Source: Candidatus Gastranaerophilales bacterium
GTDB lineage: Bacteria > Cyanobacteriota > Vampirovibrionia > Gastranaerophilales > Gastranaerophilaceae
Length of the DNA stretch: 8,071 bases
NCBI GenBank assembly: GCA_944323495.1
Contig: CALUSZ010000109.1
Span: 1-8,071 of the forward strand
Reading direction: 5' to 3'
Numbering within the stretch: the stretch's first letter is position 1; each line of letters starts with the position of its first letter. Positions 1 to 5,686 of the stretch are shown here, piece after piece. Position numbers and translations under genes: made by a program. Below the pieces are notes generated by a model that saw nothing but the letters and a program-made list of their open reading frames with translations, made no database searches and was not told where the DNA came from.

Positions 1-1284
1 GCTCATGATGATTACGTTTTTCTTGTATATGGCATGAAAATGGCGGAATACGGGTTCTTTGACCTTTCGGATTCTTTAATAAAAAAACTTGATACAAATA
101 ACTACACTGCAGCTTATGTAAGTGATATAAGAAGATTCTATTACCCTTCCTCAATTGTAAGCCAAAAGGATTTATTATATCTGGCAGACGCATATTCAAA
201 TATTGTATACAACAATATGGCAATAGAGACTACTTCAGAACTTATCAACAGCAATCAGGCACCAGAGAGTGATTATAAGAATTATTTAATAGCTTTAGGT
301 AACTATAAATCAAATAACCTGCAACAGGCTTTGAAATATATTAATAATGCAATAACACAGAATGATAGAAACGTTAATTATCAGATACTTAAGGCAAAAA
401 TTCTTGCAGATTCTAATAAGTCAAAGCAGGCGCTAAAACTTTTAGACAAAATTAAAAAAGAACCTTTTAAAACCGTAGATTTTCAACGTAAAGTAAGAGC
501 GGCAGAAGAGTATATTTTGTATAAAACAGCAAAAGATGAACCGTTAAAGGACTATCACCTTGCATATTACTACCATTTACAAGAAAAAAGTCTTCTTGCA
601 ACAAAAGTTCTACAAACAGCAATATTGCAGGCAAAACAATACAGCCCTTTAATCTTCTCGTTATTGGGTAAGATATATTATGATAATGATGAGCCTCTAA
701 AGGCACAGGAATTTGCAGGCAGGGCTTATAAGGAAGATAACGACAATTATCTTGCAGCAATCACACTTGCCGATTTGAATTATGATAATAGAAAATACGA
801 TGAAGCTTTAAAATATTATAAGAGAGCTAAAAGATTGACTAAAGACATCGAGCCATCCGTCGGCATGGCAAAAACATATCTTGCGATGGAAAAAGATAAA
901 AAATCTAGAAAACTTTATGAAAAACTACTAAAAAGAAATCAATACGATGAGGAACTGCTCGTTGATTCACTCCAGGTATTTCCACAAAATGCGGACTACT
1001 ATCTGCCCCGGGTAGCTTCATTAGATATCACTAATAATGACATCTGGCTGGGACTTGCTAACCTTGCAATAAGGGATAAAAATTACATCATGGCCACAAC
1101 TTACTTAAATAACTCTTACTATATTGACGCAAATAATTTTAAATATTATTATTACTTAAGTCTGGTACTAAGAGCAAAAGGAGATATTGAACTTGCAAAT
1201 CAATCACTTATAAGGTGTTCAATACTTAATTCCGATTATGCAGCAGACGTAAATCCGGGGTATAGTATATATGATGAAAAATAA
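1..1284 (+). CDS. TPR-repeat protein, 5' end outside window
   Basis: The reading frame is open from base 1 to the TAA at 1282-1284 (427 visible residues). The codons before the first ATG (position 34) encode a helix-like stretch (AHDDYVFLVYG) that continues the pattern, so the true start probably lies upstream and the ATG at 34 is internal. The protein is helical and built of degenerate tetratricopeptide repeats. The clearest units, in residues counted from base 1, are about 105-130, 217-250 (ending in EFAGRAYKEDND), 252-285 (LADLNYDNRKYDEALKYYKRA), 287-320 and 386-420. No signal peptide, membrane span or enzyme motif is visible in this part. TPR arrays bind proteins, so a scaffold or adaptor role is likely. 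The 3' end overlaps the next response regulator by 14 nt, implying co-transcription and coupled translation. The missing N-terminus could carry another domain, for example a membrane anchor or kinase. TPR assignment is firm; function is unknown. Confidence 0.85.
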   Translation, partial: AHDDYVFLVYGMKMAEYGFFDLSDSLIKKLDTNNYTAAYVSDIRRFYYPSSIVSQKDLLYLADAYSNIVYNNMAIETTSELINSNQAPESDYKNYLIALGNYKSNNLQQALKYINNAITQNDRNVNYQILKAKILADSNKSKQALKLLDKIKKEPFKTVDFQRKVRAAEEYILYKTAKDEPLKDYHLAYYYHLQEKSLLATKVLQTAILQAKQYSPLIFSLLGKIYYDNDEPLKAQEFAGRAYKEDNDNYLAAITLADLNYDNRKYDEALKYYKRAKRLTKDIEPSVGMAKTYLAMEKDKKSRKLYEKLLKRNQYDEELLVDSLQVFPQNADYYLPRVASLDITNNDIWLGLANLAIRDKNYIMATTYLNNSYYIDANNFKYYYYLSLVLRAKGDIELANQSLIRCSILNSDYAADVNPGYSIYDEK

Positions 1285-1921
1285 CATTTTAATCGTAGAA
1301 GATCATGAATTAACACGCTTTGGGCTGAAAACAGCATTTGAAGGGTGCGATTTTGTAGATAAAATTTTTGAGGCTGAATCAGCAGAAAAAGGAATTGAAA
1401 TCGCAGGAGAGAATGAGATTTCACTAATAATAATGGACTTAGGTCTTCCTGGAATGAACGGGATTCAGGCAACACAAAAAATAAAGGCTTTAAATAAAGA
1501 TATAAAAATAGTTATACTTACCTCACACAACGACGAGCAGGAGGTTTTAAACAGCTTAAAAGCCGGAGCCAATGCATACTGTTCAAAAGAAATTAATCCC
1601 AAAAGATTAATCCAAGTTGTACAATCAGTTCTAGACGGAGCCGCCTGGTTTGATCCTTCAATTTCACATATAGTACTGGAAGCAGCAACAAAAGCACAAG
1701 AAAAAGAAACTGCTAAGCCGGAAAGAGACTACGGTCTTACTACACGTGAAACTCAGATACTTAAGCTTATAACAGAAGGGTACAGCAATTTTGAAATAGC
1801 CAAAGAATTGTTTGTCAGTATAAATACAACCAAAGCTCATGTTGCCAGCATCTTGCAAAAACTTGAAGTAGATGATAGACTACAAGCAGCACTAAAAGCA
1901 TTAAAGGAGAAATTGGTATAA
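1271..1921 (+). CDS. NarL/FixJ-family response regulator (REC + LuxR-type HTH)
   Basis: This 216-residue two-domain transcription factor has an N-terminal receiver (about 4-120) and a C-terminal LuxR/NarL-type helix-turn-helix (about 154-212). Receiver chemistry looks intact: acidic pair E10/D11, phospho-acceptor D56 (IIMDLGLPGMNG), switch T84 (VILTSHND) and conserved K106 (YCSKE). The HTH shows the family pattern LTxRE, SNxEIAKELFVS and KAHVASILQKL. Phosphorylation of D56 would be expected to release or dimerise the HTH on DNA. The start at 1271 overlaps the TPR gene; a second ATG follows at 1274 and is equally possible. Only a weak purine-rich site (GGGG near 1257-1260) precedes it, so translational coupling to the TPR gene is likely. 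No cognate histidine kinase is visible nearby. Confidence 0.93.
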   Translation: MMKNNILIVEDHELTRFGLKTAFEGCDFVDKIFEAESAEKGIEIAGENEISLIIMDLGLPGMNGIQATQKIKALNKDIKIVILTSHNDEQEVLNSLKAGANAYCSKEINPKRLIQVVQSVLDGAAWFDPSISHIVLEAATKAQEKETAKPERDYGLTTRETQILKLITEGYSNFEIAKELFVSINTTKAHVASILQKLEVDDRLQAALKALKEKLV

Positions 1922-2548
1922 ATGGGCGGAATAGCTTCAATATTAGTAGTAGATGACAATCCCAAATACCTTGCAGATGCTCTTCCAATGTATGGCTATG
2001 ATATTACAACAGCAGAGGACGGGCTTGAAGCTTTAAAAATTCTTACCGAGCAAGAAAAGAATTTTGATTTAATCCTGCTTGATGTTATGATGCCGAATAT
2101 GGACGGCTGGGATACATTAAAAGCTATAAGGAGCAATAAAAAGATAAAATATATTCCTGTCATCATGATTACGGCTGTAAGTGAAGATCAAAAAATAGTA
2201 TCCGGTCTAAAAATTGGGGCAGATGATTATATAGTAAAACCTTTTATACTCCCAAATCTTTTAGCCAGAATTGAGGCTGTTTTAAGACGGTGCCAGTGGC
2301 AAAAAGAATCACAAAATTCTGATGTAAAAAAACTTAATAAAGATGTGAATATAGACGCATTAACACCTAAAGAAAAAGAAGTACTTGCGCTTGTTGCTCA
2401 GGGAGCAAGCAATCAGGAGATTGCAGACAAACTCTTTGTCAGAGATGTTACTGTAAAAACCCACCTGAACAGTATTTTTAAGAAACTAAAAGTAACAAAC
2501 AGAACGCAGGCAGTGCTGCTTGCTATGCAGATGAATTTAATAAATTGA
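1922..2548 (+). CDS. Response regulator with OmpR-like receiver and LuxR-type HTH
   Basis: This 208-residue regulator has a receiver at about 5-122 and a LuxR-type HTH at about 145-203. Receiver residues are D11/D12, phospho-acceptor D54 (LILLDVMMPNMDGW), T84 (MITAVS) and K106 in the DDYIVKPF motif. That motif is typical of OmpR/PhoB receivers, whereas the output domain (LTPKEKEVLALVAQG, SNQEIADKLFV, TVKTHLNSIFKKL) is NarL-type. The receiver and output therefore come from different subfamilies. Helix 1 of the receiver (between DDN and GYDI) looks about three residues shorter than usual. The ATG at 1922 directly follows the previous TAA. An AAAGGAG-like site at about 1903-1909, inside the preceding gene, can serve as ribosome binding site with rather long spacing. 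The HTH is clearly related to that of the regulator upstream but the receivers differ, so this is not a simple recent duplication. Confidence 0.93.
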   Translation: MGGIASILVVDDNPKYLADALPMYGYDITTAEDGLEALKILTEQEKNFDLILLDVMMPNMDGWDTLKAIRSNKKIKYIPVIMITAVSEDQKIVSGLKIGADDYIVKPFILPNLLARIEAVLRRCQWQKESQNSDVKKLNKDVNIDALTPKEKEVLALVAQGASNQEIADKLFVRDVTVKTHLNSIFKKLKVTNRTQAVLLAMQMNLIN

Positions 2549-2558
2549 AAGGATAAAA

Positions 2559-3086
2559 ATGTTGACAAAAGAAGAATTAGTAAATTTGGTATTTACAGAT
2601 GTAGAAGCATTTAATGCTGAAATTAAAAATACACAAGCCCCCATTGATTTAAGCGAAACAGACTTCTCCGGCATTTCTCTTGACGGTGTCGAGTTTGTCA
2701 ATGTAGATTTAACATCGTCTTCTTTTGCAGACTCACACCTTACGGAAGTTAAATTTGAAGCTTGTGACTTAACATCAGTCGATTTTACGCGCGCAAATAT
2801 TGTTGAATGCAGCTTCAATGAATCAGTCCTCAATGGAACAGATTTCAGCTACTCAAAGACTGATTATTGTAATTTTTCAGAAGCGGATTTGGCAGGGGCA
2901 ATCTTCCAGGGTGCTGATTTAACTAATTCAGACTTTTCATCAGCAGAAAACTTAAGCGCATGCAGATTTGATGAAGAAACAATCTGGCCTGATAACGAAA
3001 ATCTGCCTGATGATTTTGATGCCAGCTGTTCCTCTGATCTATCATCTCTGCAAGATGAAGATGACTATGAACAGTCTGATTATTAA
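2559..3086 (+). CDS. Acidic pentapeptide-repeat protein (right-handed quadrilateral beta-helix)
   Basis: This 175-residue protein has a short helical N-terminus (1-27), about twenty consecutive pentapeptides (about 29-128) and an acidic tail. Central residues fall every five positions: L31, F36, L41, F46, L51, F56, L61, F66, L71, F76, I81, F86, L91, F96, then T101 as the only break, F106, L111, F116, L121, F126. Twenty repeats would make five coils of a quadrilateral beta-helix. A segment DEETIWPDN follows the repeats, like the capping segment often seen in this family, and then a D/E/S-rich tail (about 145-175). By hand count the protein has about 40 acidic and 6 basic residues. Pentapeptide proteins of similar size (MfpA, Qnr) mimic DNA and bind gyrase; the acidity fits that, but function here is unproven. 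AAAGGA at 2548-2553 gives a good ribosome binding site. The gene lies 10 nt after the regulator gene, so it is probably in the same operon. Confidence 0.9.
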   Translation: MLTKEELVNLVFTDVEAFNAEIKNTQAPIDLSETDFSGISLDGVEFVNVDLTSSSFADSHLTEVKFEACDLTSVDFTRANIVECSFNESVLNGTDFSYSKTDYCNFSEADLAGAIFQGADLTNSDFSSAENLSACRFDEETIWPDNENLPDDFDASCSSDLSSLQDEDDYEQSDY

Positions 3087-3112
3087 TTGTAACAATACAT
3101 TACGAAAAATAC

Positions 3113-3141
3113 TTGTAAAATAAAACCTTTTAATGTAAACT
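3113..3141 (+). promoter_or_regulatory. Candidate promoter for rpmB
   Basis: TTGTAA at 3113-3118 (-35, 4 of 6 matches) and TAAACT at 3136-3141 (-10, 4 of 6) are 17 nt apart, in the gap between the pentapeptide gene and rpmB. This would place the transcript start near 3148 with a leader of about 28 nt. No terminator hairpin is visible after the pentapeptide gene, so read-through from upstream is also possible. The call is by eye only. Confidence 0.35.
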
Positions 3142-3175
3142 TGAATTACACTGGTAGAAAGAAGGAAATAGAATT

Positions 3176-3367
3176 ATGTCAAAACAATGTGAAGTATGCG
3201 GTAAAAAGCCGTTAAAGGCAGCAAAATTAACATTTTCTCATAAACAAATTGTAAAAAGACAAACTCCGAATTTACAAGAAATCAGAGTTAATGTAAATGG
3301 TCAGGCTAAGAAAATGACAGTTTGCACTTCTTGCCTTAAAGCTGGAAAAGTTCAAAAAGCTGTATAG
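3176..3367 (+). CDS. rpmB: 50S ribosomal protein L28 (bL28), zinc-binding form
   Basis: This 63-residue basic protein is recognisable as bL28: CEVCGKKP at the N-terminus, SHKQIVKRQTPNLQ in the middle and VCTSCLKAGKVQKA at the C-terminus. It is a component of the large ribosomal subunit. Cysteines C5, C8, C50 and C53 form two CxxC pairs, the zinc-binding (C+) version of the protein. The usual GNxVSHS segment after the first CxxC region is divergent here (KAAKLTFSHK), so only SH is retained. The length is normal for the short bL28 form. AAGGA at 3162-3166 is spaced 9 nt from the ATG. The gene has its own likely promoter upstream and a strong hairpin downstream, so it appears monocistronic. Confidence 0.95.
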   Translation: MSKQCEVCGKKPLKAAKLTFSHKQIVKRQTPNLQEIRVNVNGQAKKMTVCTSCLKAGKVQKAV

Positions 3368-3379
3368 TATTATGAATTG

Positions 3380-3432
3380 AGTATAAATCCCTCTAAGTGA
3401 AAACTTAGGGGGATTTATATTAAGTTTTGTAA
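3380..3432 (+). terminator. Hairpin terminator after rpmB
   Basis: A 17-bp stem pairs 3382-3398 with 3403-3419 around a GAAA tetraloop (3399-3402), with one G-U pair; it extends to 19 pairs (3380-3421) if a terminal G-U and A-T are counted. The core is CCCTCTAAGT / ACTTAGGGGG. The tract after it is T-rich but broken (TTAAGTTTTG), so it is a strong hairpin with a moderate U-tract. It sits 12 nt past the rpmB stop. Confidence 0.8.
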
Positions 3433-3445
3433 CGATTTTTATAAC

Positions 3446-3473
3446 TTGTGAAATTCAATAAAAAATATATACT
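3446..3473 (+). promoter_or_regulatory. Candidate promoter for the small acidic gene
   Basis: TTGTGA at 3446-3451 (4 of 6 matches to -35) and TATACT at 3468-3473 (5 of 6 to -10) are 16 nt apart. They lie between the rpmB terminator and the gene starting at 3515. The predicted transcript start is near 3480, giving a leader of about 35 nt that contains AAGGAG. Confidence 0.5.
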
Positions 3474-3514
3474 TTATATAAATGTAAGTTGAATAAAACA
3501 TAAGGAGACAAGAT

Positions 3515-3808
3515 ATGTCAACAGAAGTAAGCGCAAATGTATTAAAAACTTTTTTAGCAAATAATTTAGGTATTCGCAAACTTGATCAGAATCAAGCCCA
3601 GAAATATGATATTGATGCAGATAAATATGCTGAAGTTGATCAAGACGAAAACGGTATTGAAATAGACGAAATCCTTCAAGATAGTGATTTGTATGAACAA
3701 TTTGCAACAATGTATCTTGAAGAAAAAGATAAAGCGAACGGAGCAGATGCCGAAAAAGAGAAAGAAGAAGAGGCTAAAGTAAAGGATAAAGGCGAGAGCA
3801 AAGCATAA
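3515..3808 (+). CDS. Small acidic protein of unknown function
   Basis: I do not recognise this 97-residue protein. It has a helical N-terminus (about 5-18), a central acidic segment (32-58) and a highly charged Lys/Glu-rich, probably disordered tail (69-97). In the middle, residues 42-52 read DQDENGIEIDE. This resembles an EF-hand calcium loop (D42, D44, N46, G47) but is one residue short: the closing Glu falls at loop position 11 and hydrophobic residues at 7 and 9. Calcium binding is therefore only a possibility. A second segment (ILQDSDLYEQFATMYLEEK, 53-71) is predicted helical. There is no signal peptide, membrane span or cysteine. An excellent ribosome binding site (AAGGAG, 3502-3507) 7 nt before the ATG, a good promoter and a downstream terminator make it a convincing, probably well-expressed single-gene unit. 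Confidence 0.85.
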   Translation: MSTEVSANVLKTFLANNLGIRKLDQNQAQKYDIDADKYAEVDQDENGIEIDEILQDSDLYEQFATMYLEEKDKANGADAEKEKEEEAKVKDKGESKA

Positions 3809-3835
3809 AAGAGAATTATAAGGTATTTTAAATTT

Positions 3836-3866
3836 AAGCGGGTTTTAATCCCGCTTTTTATTTATA
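3836..3866 (+). terminator. Rho-independent terminator after the small acidic gene
   Basis: AAGCGGG (3836-3842) pairs with CCCGCTT (3850-3856) across a 7-nt loop, and the stem runs straight into TTTTTATTTATAA. This is a textbook GC-rich stem followed by a U-tract, 27 nt after the stop codon. Confidence 0.9.
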
Positions 3867-3895
3867 ATGTAAAAATTCTAATAGTATGCTATAAT
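3867..3895 (+). promoter_or_regulatory. Extended -10 promoter for the Ycf45-like ATPase gene
   Basis: TATAAT at 3890-3895 is a perfect -10 box and is preceded by TGC (3887-3889), making a perfect extended -10 element. At 17 nt spacing the -35 hexamer is ATGTAA (3867-3872, weak), as expected for extended -10 promoters. The predicted start is near 3902, right at the AGGAGA sequence at 3902-3907. The site begins just after the preceding terminator. Confidence 0.65.
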
Positions 3896-3913
3896 AAAAA
3901 TAGGAGATCAAAA

Positions 3914-3961
3914 TTGAATCGTTGTCCGCCAAATGCGAAAGCAGAAAGGCTTTATATATAA
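3914..3961 (+). other. Possible 15-codon leader ORF before the ATPase gene
   Basis: A TTG at 3914 lies 6 nt after AGGAGA (3902-3907), an ideal spacing. It opens a 15-codon frame (LNRCPPNAKAERLYI) closed by TAA at 3959-3961, two bases before the ATG at 3964. This arrangement could couple translation into the ATPase gene, or it may be chance. A TTG start and such a short length make it weak on its own. Confidence 0.2.
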
Positions 3962-3963
3962 GA

Positions 3964-5538
3964 ATGATGAACAATTTACAATTTCAAAATGACCTCGAGC
4001 GACTATTAGCTGTTATGCCCCAAAAAGTTGTGTCCAATTTGTCTTATGATAAATTAGATGATGTCATAGAAATTGTTTTAGATTTAGGAAGGACTCCTGA
4101 AGTCCGCCATGCCGGAGGGCGTATTGAAAAACTAAACTGCGATATGGTAAATGATGAGGATATAAATTTTGTAATCTCTCATATTCAGGAATTTACTCAT
4201 GATAACCGCTCCGGAATCCCCGGAACTTTACACAGAATTAGTGCTATAAGAAACAGACAGGGAAAAGTTATCGGGCTTACCTGCCGTATCGGGCGTGTTG
4301 TTACGGGTACAATTGCCTGCATAAAAGATATTTGTACTCAGGGTAAAAGTATTTTATTTTTAGGCCCACCCGGGGTCGGAAAAACAACAAAGTTAAGAGA
4401 AATTTCACGTCTGGTGGCTGATGAGCTTGGCAAGCGGGTAGTAATAGTAGATACTTCTAATGAAATTGCCGGTGACGGTGATGTCCCGCATCCGGCAGTC
4501 GGAGCAGCAAGAAGAATGCAGGTTCCGCAGCCTGAATATCAAAAAGATATTATGATAGAGGCTGTTGAAAACCATACTCCGGAAGTTATTGTTGTTGATG
4601 AAATCGGAACGGAAGCAGAAGCACAAGCTGCAAGAACCATTGCAGAAAGAGGGGTAATGCTTATTGCAACAGCTCACGGGAACTGCCTTGAAAGTTTAAT
4701 CAAAAACCCGACACTATCAGATTTAGTCGGCGGAATACAGTCGGTTACACTAGGTGATGATGAGGCTAAAAGAAGGGCTTCTCAAAAAACGGTACTTGAA
4801 AGAGAAAAACAGCCTACTTTTGATATTGTAATCGAAATTTTAGACAGAAACACTCTTGCCGTATATAAAAATACATCAGAGGCAGTTGATTATATTCTTA
4901 GAGGCTGGCCGATAAGACCTGAAATAAGAAAAGTTGAAGAAAAACATGAAGAGACTCAGCCGGCTTTAGAGCCTGAAAAGCAGGAAGTAGTAAAAACACC
5001 GGAAGAAAATGCTCTTAACTTTTCATTTTCAAGACAGAAGTATGTCGAGCAAGCAAAACCGCTTAGAAAACTTTATCTTTATGCTGTTTCAAGAACTATC
5101 GTTGAGAAAACCATTGAGCGTCTCAATTTGAATGTTGAACTTACAAGAAACATTGAAGATGCAGATATTGTAATAGCGCATAAGAATTTTGCAAAAGGCG
5201 GGGCAAAAATTCTTAATACTGCTAAAGAATACAGGGTACAGATATTCTATGTAAAAACAAACTCTATGGCACAAATTCAGAAAGTCCTAAAAGACGCTCT
5301 GGATATTCAGCCGGGTGATGTCGAACCATTACAGGGTTATGCTGATGAAACAGAATTAGCTCTTGATGAAGCAAGAGAGGCTATAAAGAGTATTATGGAA
5401 GGAGCTGAAGTCATTGAACTTTCTCCCAGAAATTCACAGATAAGAAAACTTCAACATGAGCTTGCAGACCAGTATAACCTTGAAAGCACATCTATAGGAG
5501 AAGGTGCTGACAGGCATTTGAGGATTCATAGAAAGTAA
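3964..5538 (+). CDS. Ycf45-type P-loop ATPase with C-terminal R3H domain
   Basis: This 524-residue protein has four regions. An N-terminal region (1-120) contains the family-like stretch VIEIVLDLGRTPEVR. A SpoIIIAA/secretion-ATPase-like P-loop domain (about 120-325) has Walker A GPPGVGKTT (134-142, Lys140), Walker B EVIVVDEIG (Asp212, Glu213) and a TAHGN motif (236-240). A charged linker (about 325-370) precedes a conserved-looking alpha/beta region (about 372-460). A C-terminal R3H domain (about 480-524) keeps its Arg-x3-His signature (R494, H498). R3H domains bind single-stranded nucleic acid, so a nucleic-acid-linked ATPase is likely; its biological role is not established. I chose the ATG at 3964 because homology-like sequence begins there. 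A TTG at 3922 would add 14 residues (538 in all) that look unstructured, with AGGAGA at a long 14-nt spacing. The gene has its own promoter. Confidence 0.88.
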   Translation: MMNNLQFQNDLERLLAVMPQKVVSNLSYDKLDDVIEIVLDLGRTPEVRHAGGRIEKLNCDMVNDEDINFVISHIQEFTHDNRSGIPGTLHRISAIRNRQGKVIGLTCRIGRVVTGTIACIKDICTQGKSILFLGPPGVGKTTKLREISRLVADELGKRVVIVDTSNEIAGDGDVPHPAVGAARRMQVPQPEYQKDIMIEAVENHTPEVIVVDEIGTEAEAQAARTIAERGVMLIATAHGNCLESLIKNPTLSDLVGGIQSVTLGDDEAKRRASQKTVLEREKQPTFDIVIEILDRNTLAVYKNTSEAVDYILRGWPIRPEIRKVEEKHEETQPALEPEKQEVVKTPEENALNFSFSRQKYVEQAKPLRKLYLYAVSRTIVEKTIERLNLNVELTRNIEDADIVIAHKNFAKGGAKILNTAKEYRVQIFYVKTNSMAQIQKVLKDALDIQPGDVEPLQGYADETELALDEAREAIKSIMEGAEVIELSPRNSQIRKLQHELADQYNLESTSIGEGADRHLRIHRK

Positions 5539-5615
5539 TTTTTATTCTCTACTCTTAATTTTTGCGGCTCGATTTATCCCTGCCCAAGTGGATTCTTGAT
5601 TTGTTTTATAGTTTT

Positions 5616-5644
5616 TGTTAACATTATGTTCAAGATTGAACATA
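5616..5644. promoter_or_regulatory. Nested palindromes, candidate operator of the efflux operon
   Basis: TATGTTCAAGATTGAACATA (5625-5644) has perfect 9-bp arms around a 2-nt centre. One base before it is TGTTAACA (5616-5623), a perfect 8-bp palindrome. Across the junction AACAT-T-ATGTT (5620-5630) is a third perfect inverted repeat. The half-site ATGTT/AACAT is thus repeated in alternating orientation 43 nt upstream of the adaptor gene. The size and symmetry suit a dimeric repressor or activator (TetR, MarR or MerR families are usual for efflux genes), but no regulator gene is adjacent. Confidence 0.5.
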
Positions 5645-5654
5645 TTACATTAGC

Positions 5655-5660
5655 TATAAA
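5655..5660 (+). promoter_or_regulatory. Candidate -10 box of the efflux operon
   Basis: TATAAA matches the -10 consensus at 5 of 6 positions and lies 10 nt after the palindrome. At 17 nt spacing the -35 position (5632-5637) is AAGATT, a poor match lying inside the palindrome. This suggests either activator dependence or repression by a protein covering the -35 region. Confidence 0.35.
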
Positions 5661-5686
5661 TTAAATATGGAAAACTTGGAGAGGGA

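Noticed and set aside
34..36. ATG at 34 as the true start of the TPR gene
   Set aside because: The frame is open upstream to base 1, the upstream codons encode sequence that continues the helical pattern, and there is no ribosome binding site before 34.
1271..2548. Tandem duplication of one response regulator gene
   Set aside because: The HTH domains are clearly similar but the receivers belong to different subfamilies, so a simple recent duplication is not supported.
3087..3095. TTGTAACAA, a short palindrome, with similar TTGTAA copies at 3113 and 3426
   Set aside because: The motif is short and AT-rich, the copies are only partial and unevenly spaced, and they overlap likely -35 positions; chance is the simpler explanation.
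3914..3964. Frameshift in the ATPase gene between the frame at 3914 and the main frame
   Set aside because: The short frame stops cleanly before the ATG at 3964 and encodes nothing resembling the N-terminus of the family, so there is no sign of a broken gene.
4405..4677. Antisense ORF of 90 codons inside the ATPase gene, and similar antisense frames inside the TPR, regulator, pentapeptide and adaptor genes
   Set aside because: They lie wholly opposite confidently identified genes, give low-complexity Cys/Leu/Phe/Tyr-rich translations and lack ribosome binding sites.
5586..5599. CAAG-TGGATT-CTTG as a terminator for the ATPase gene
   Set aside because: The stem is only 4 bp without GC clamp strength; no clear intrinsic terminator was found in this gap.
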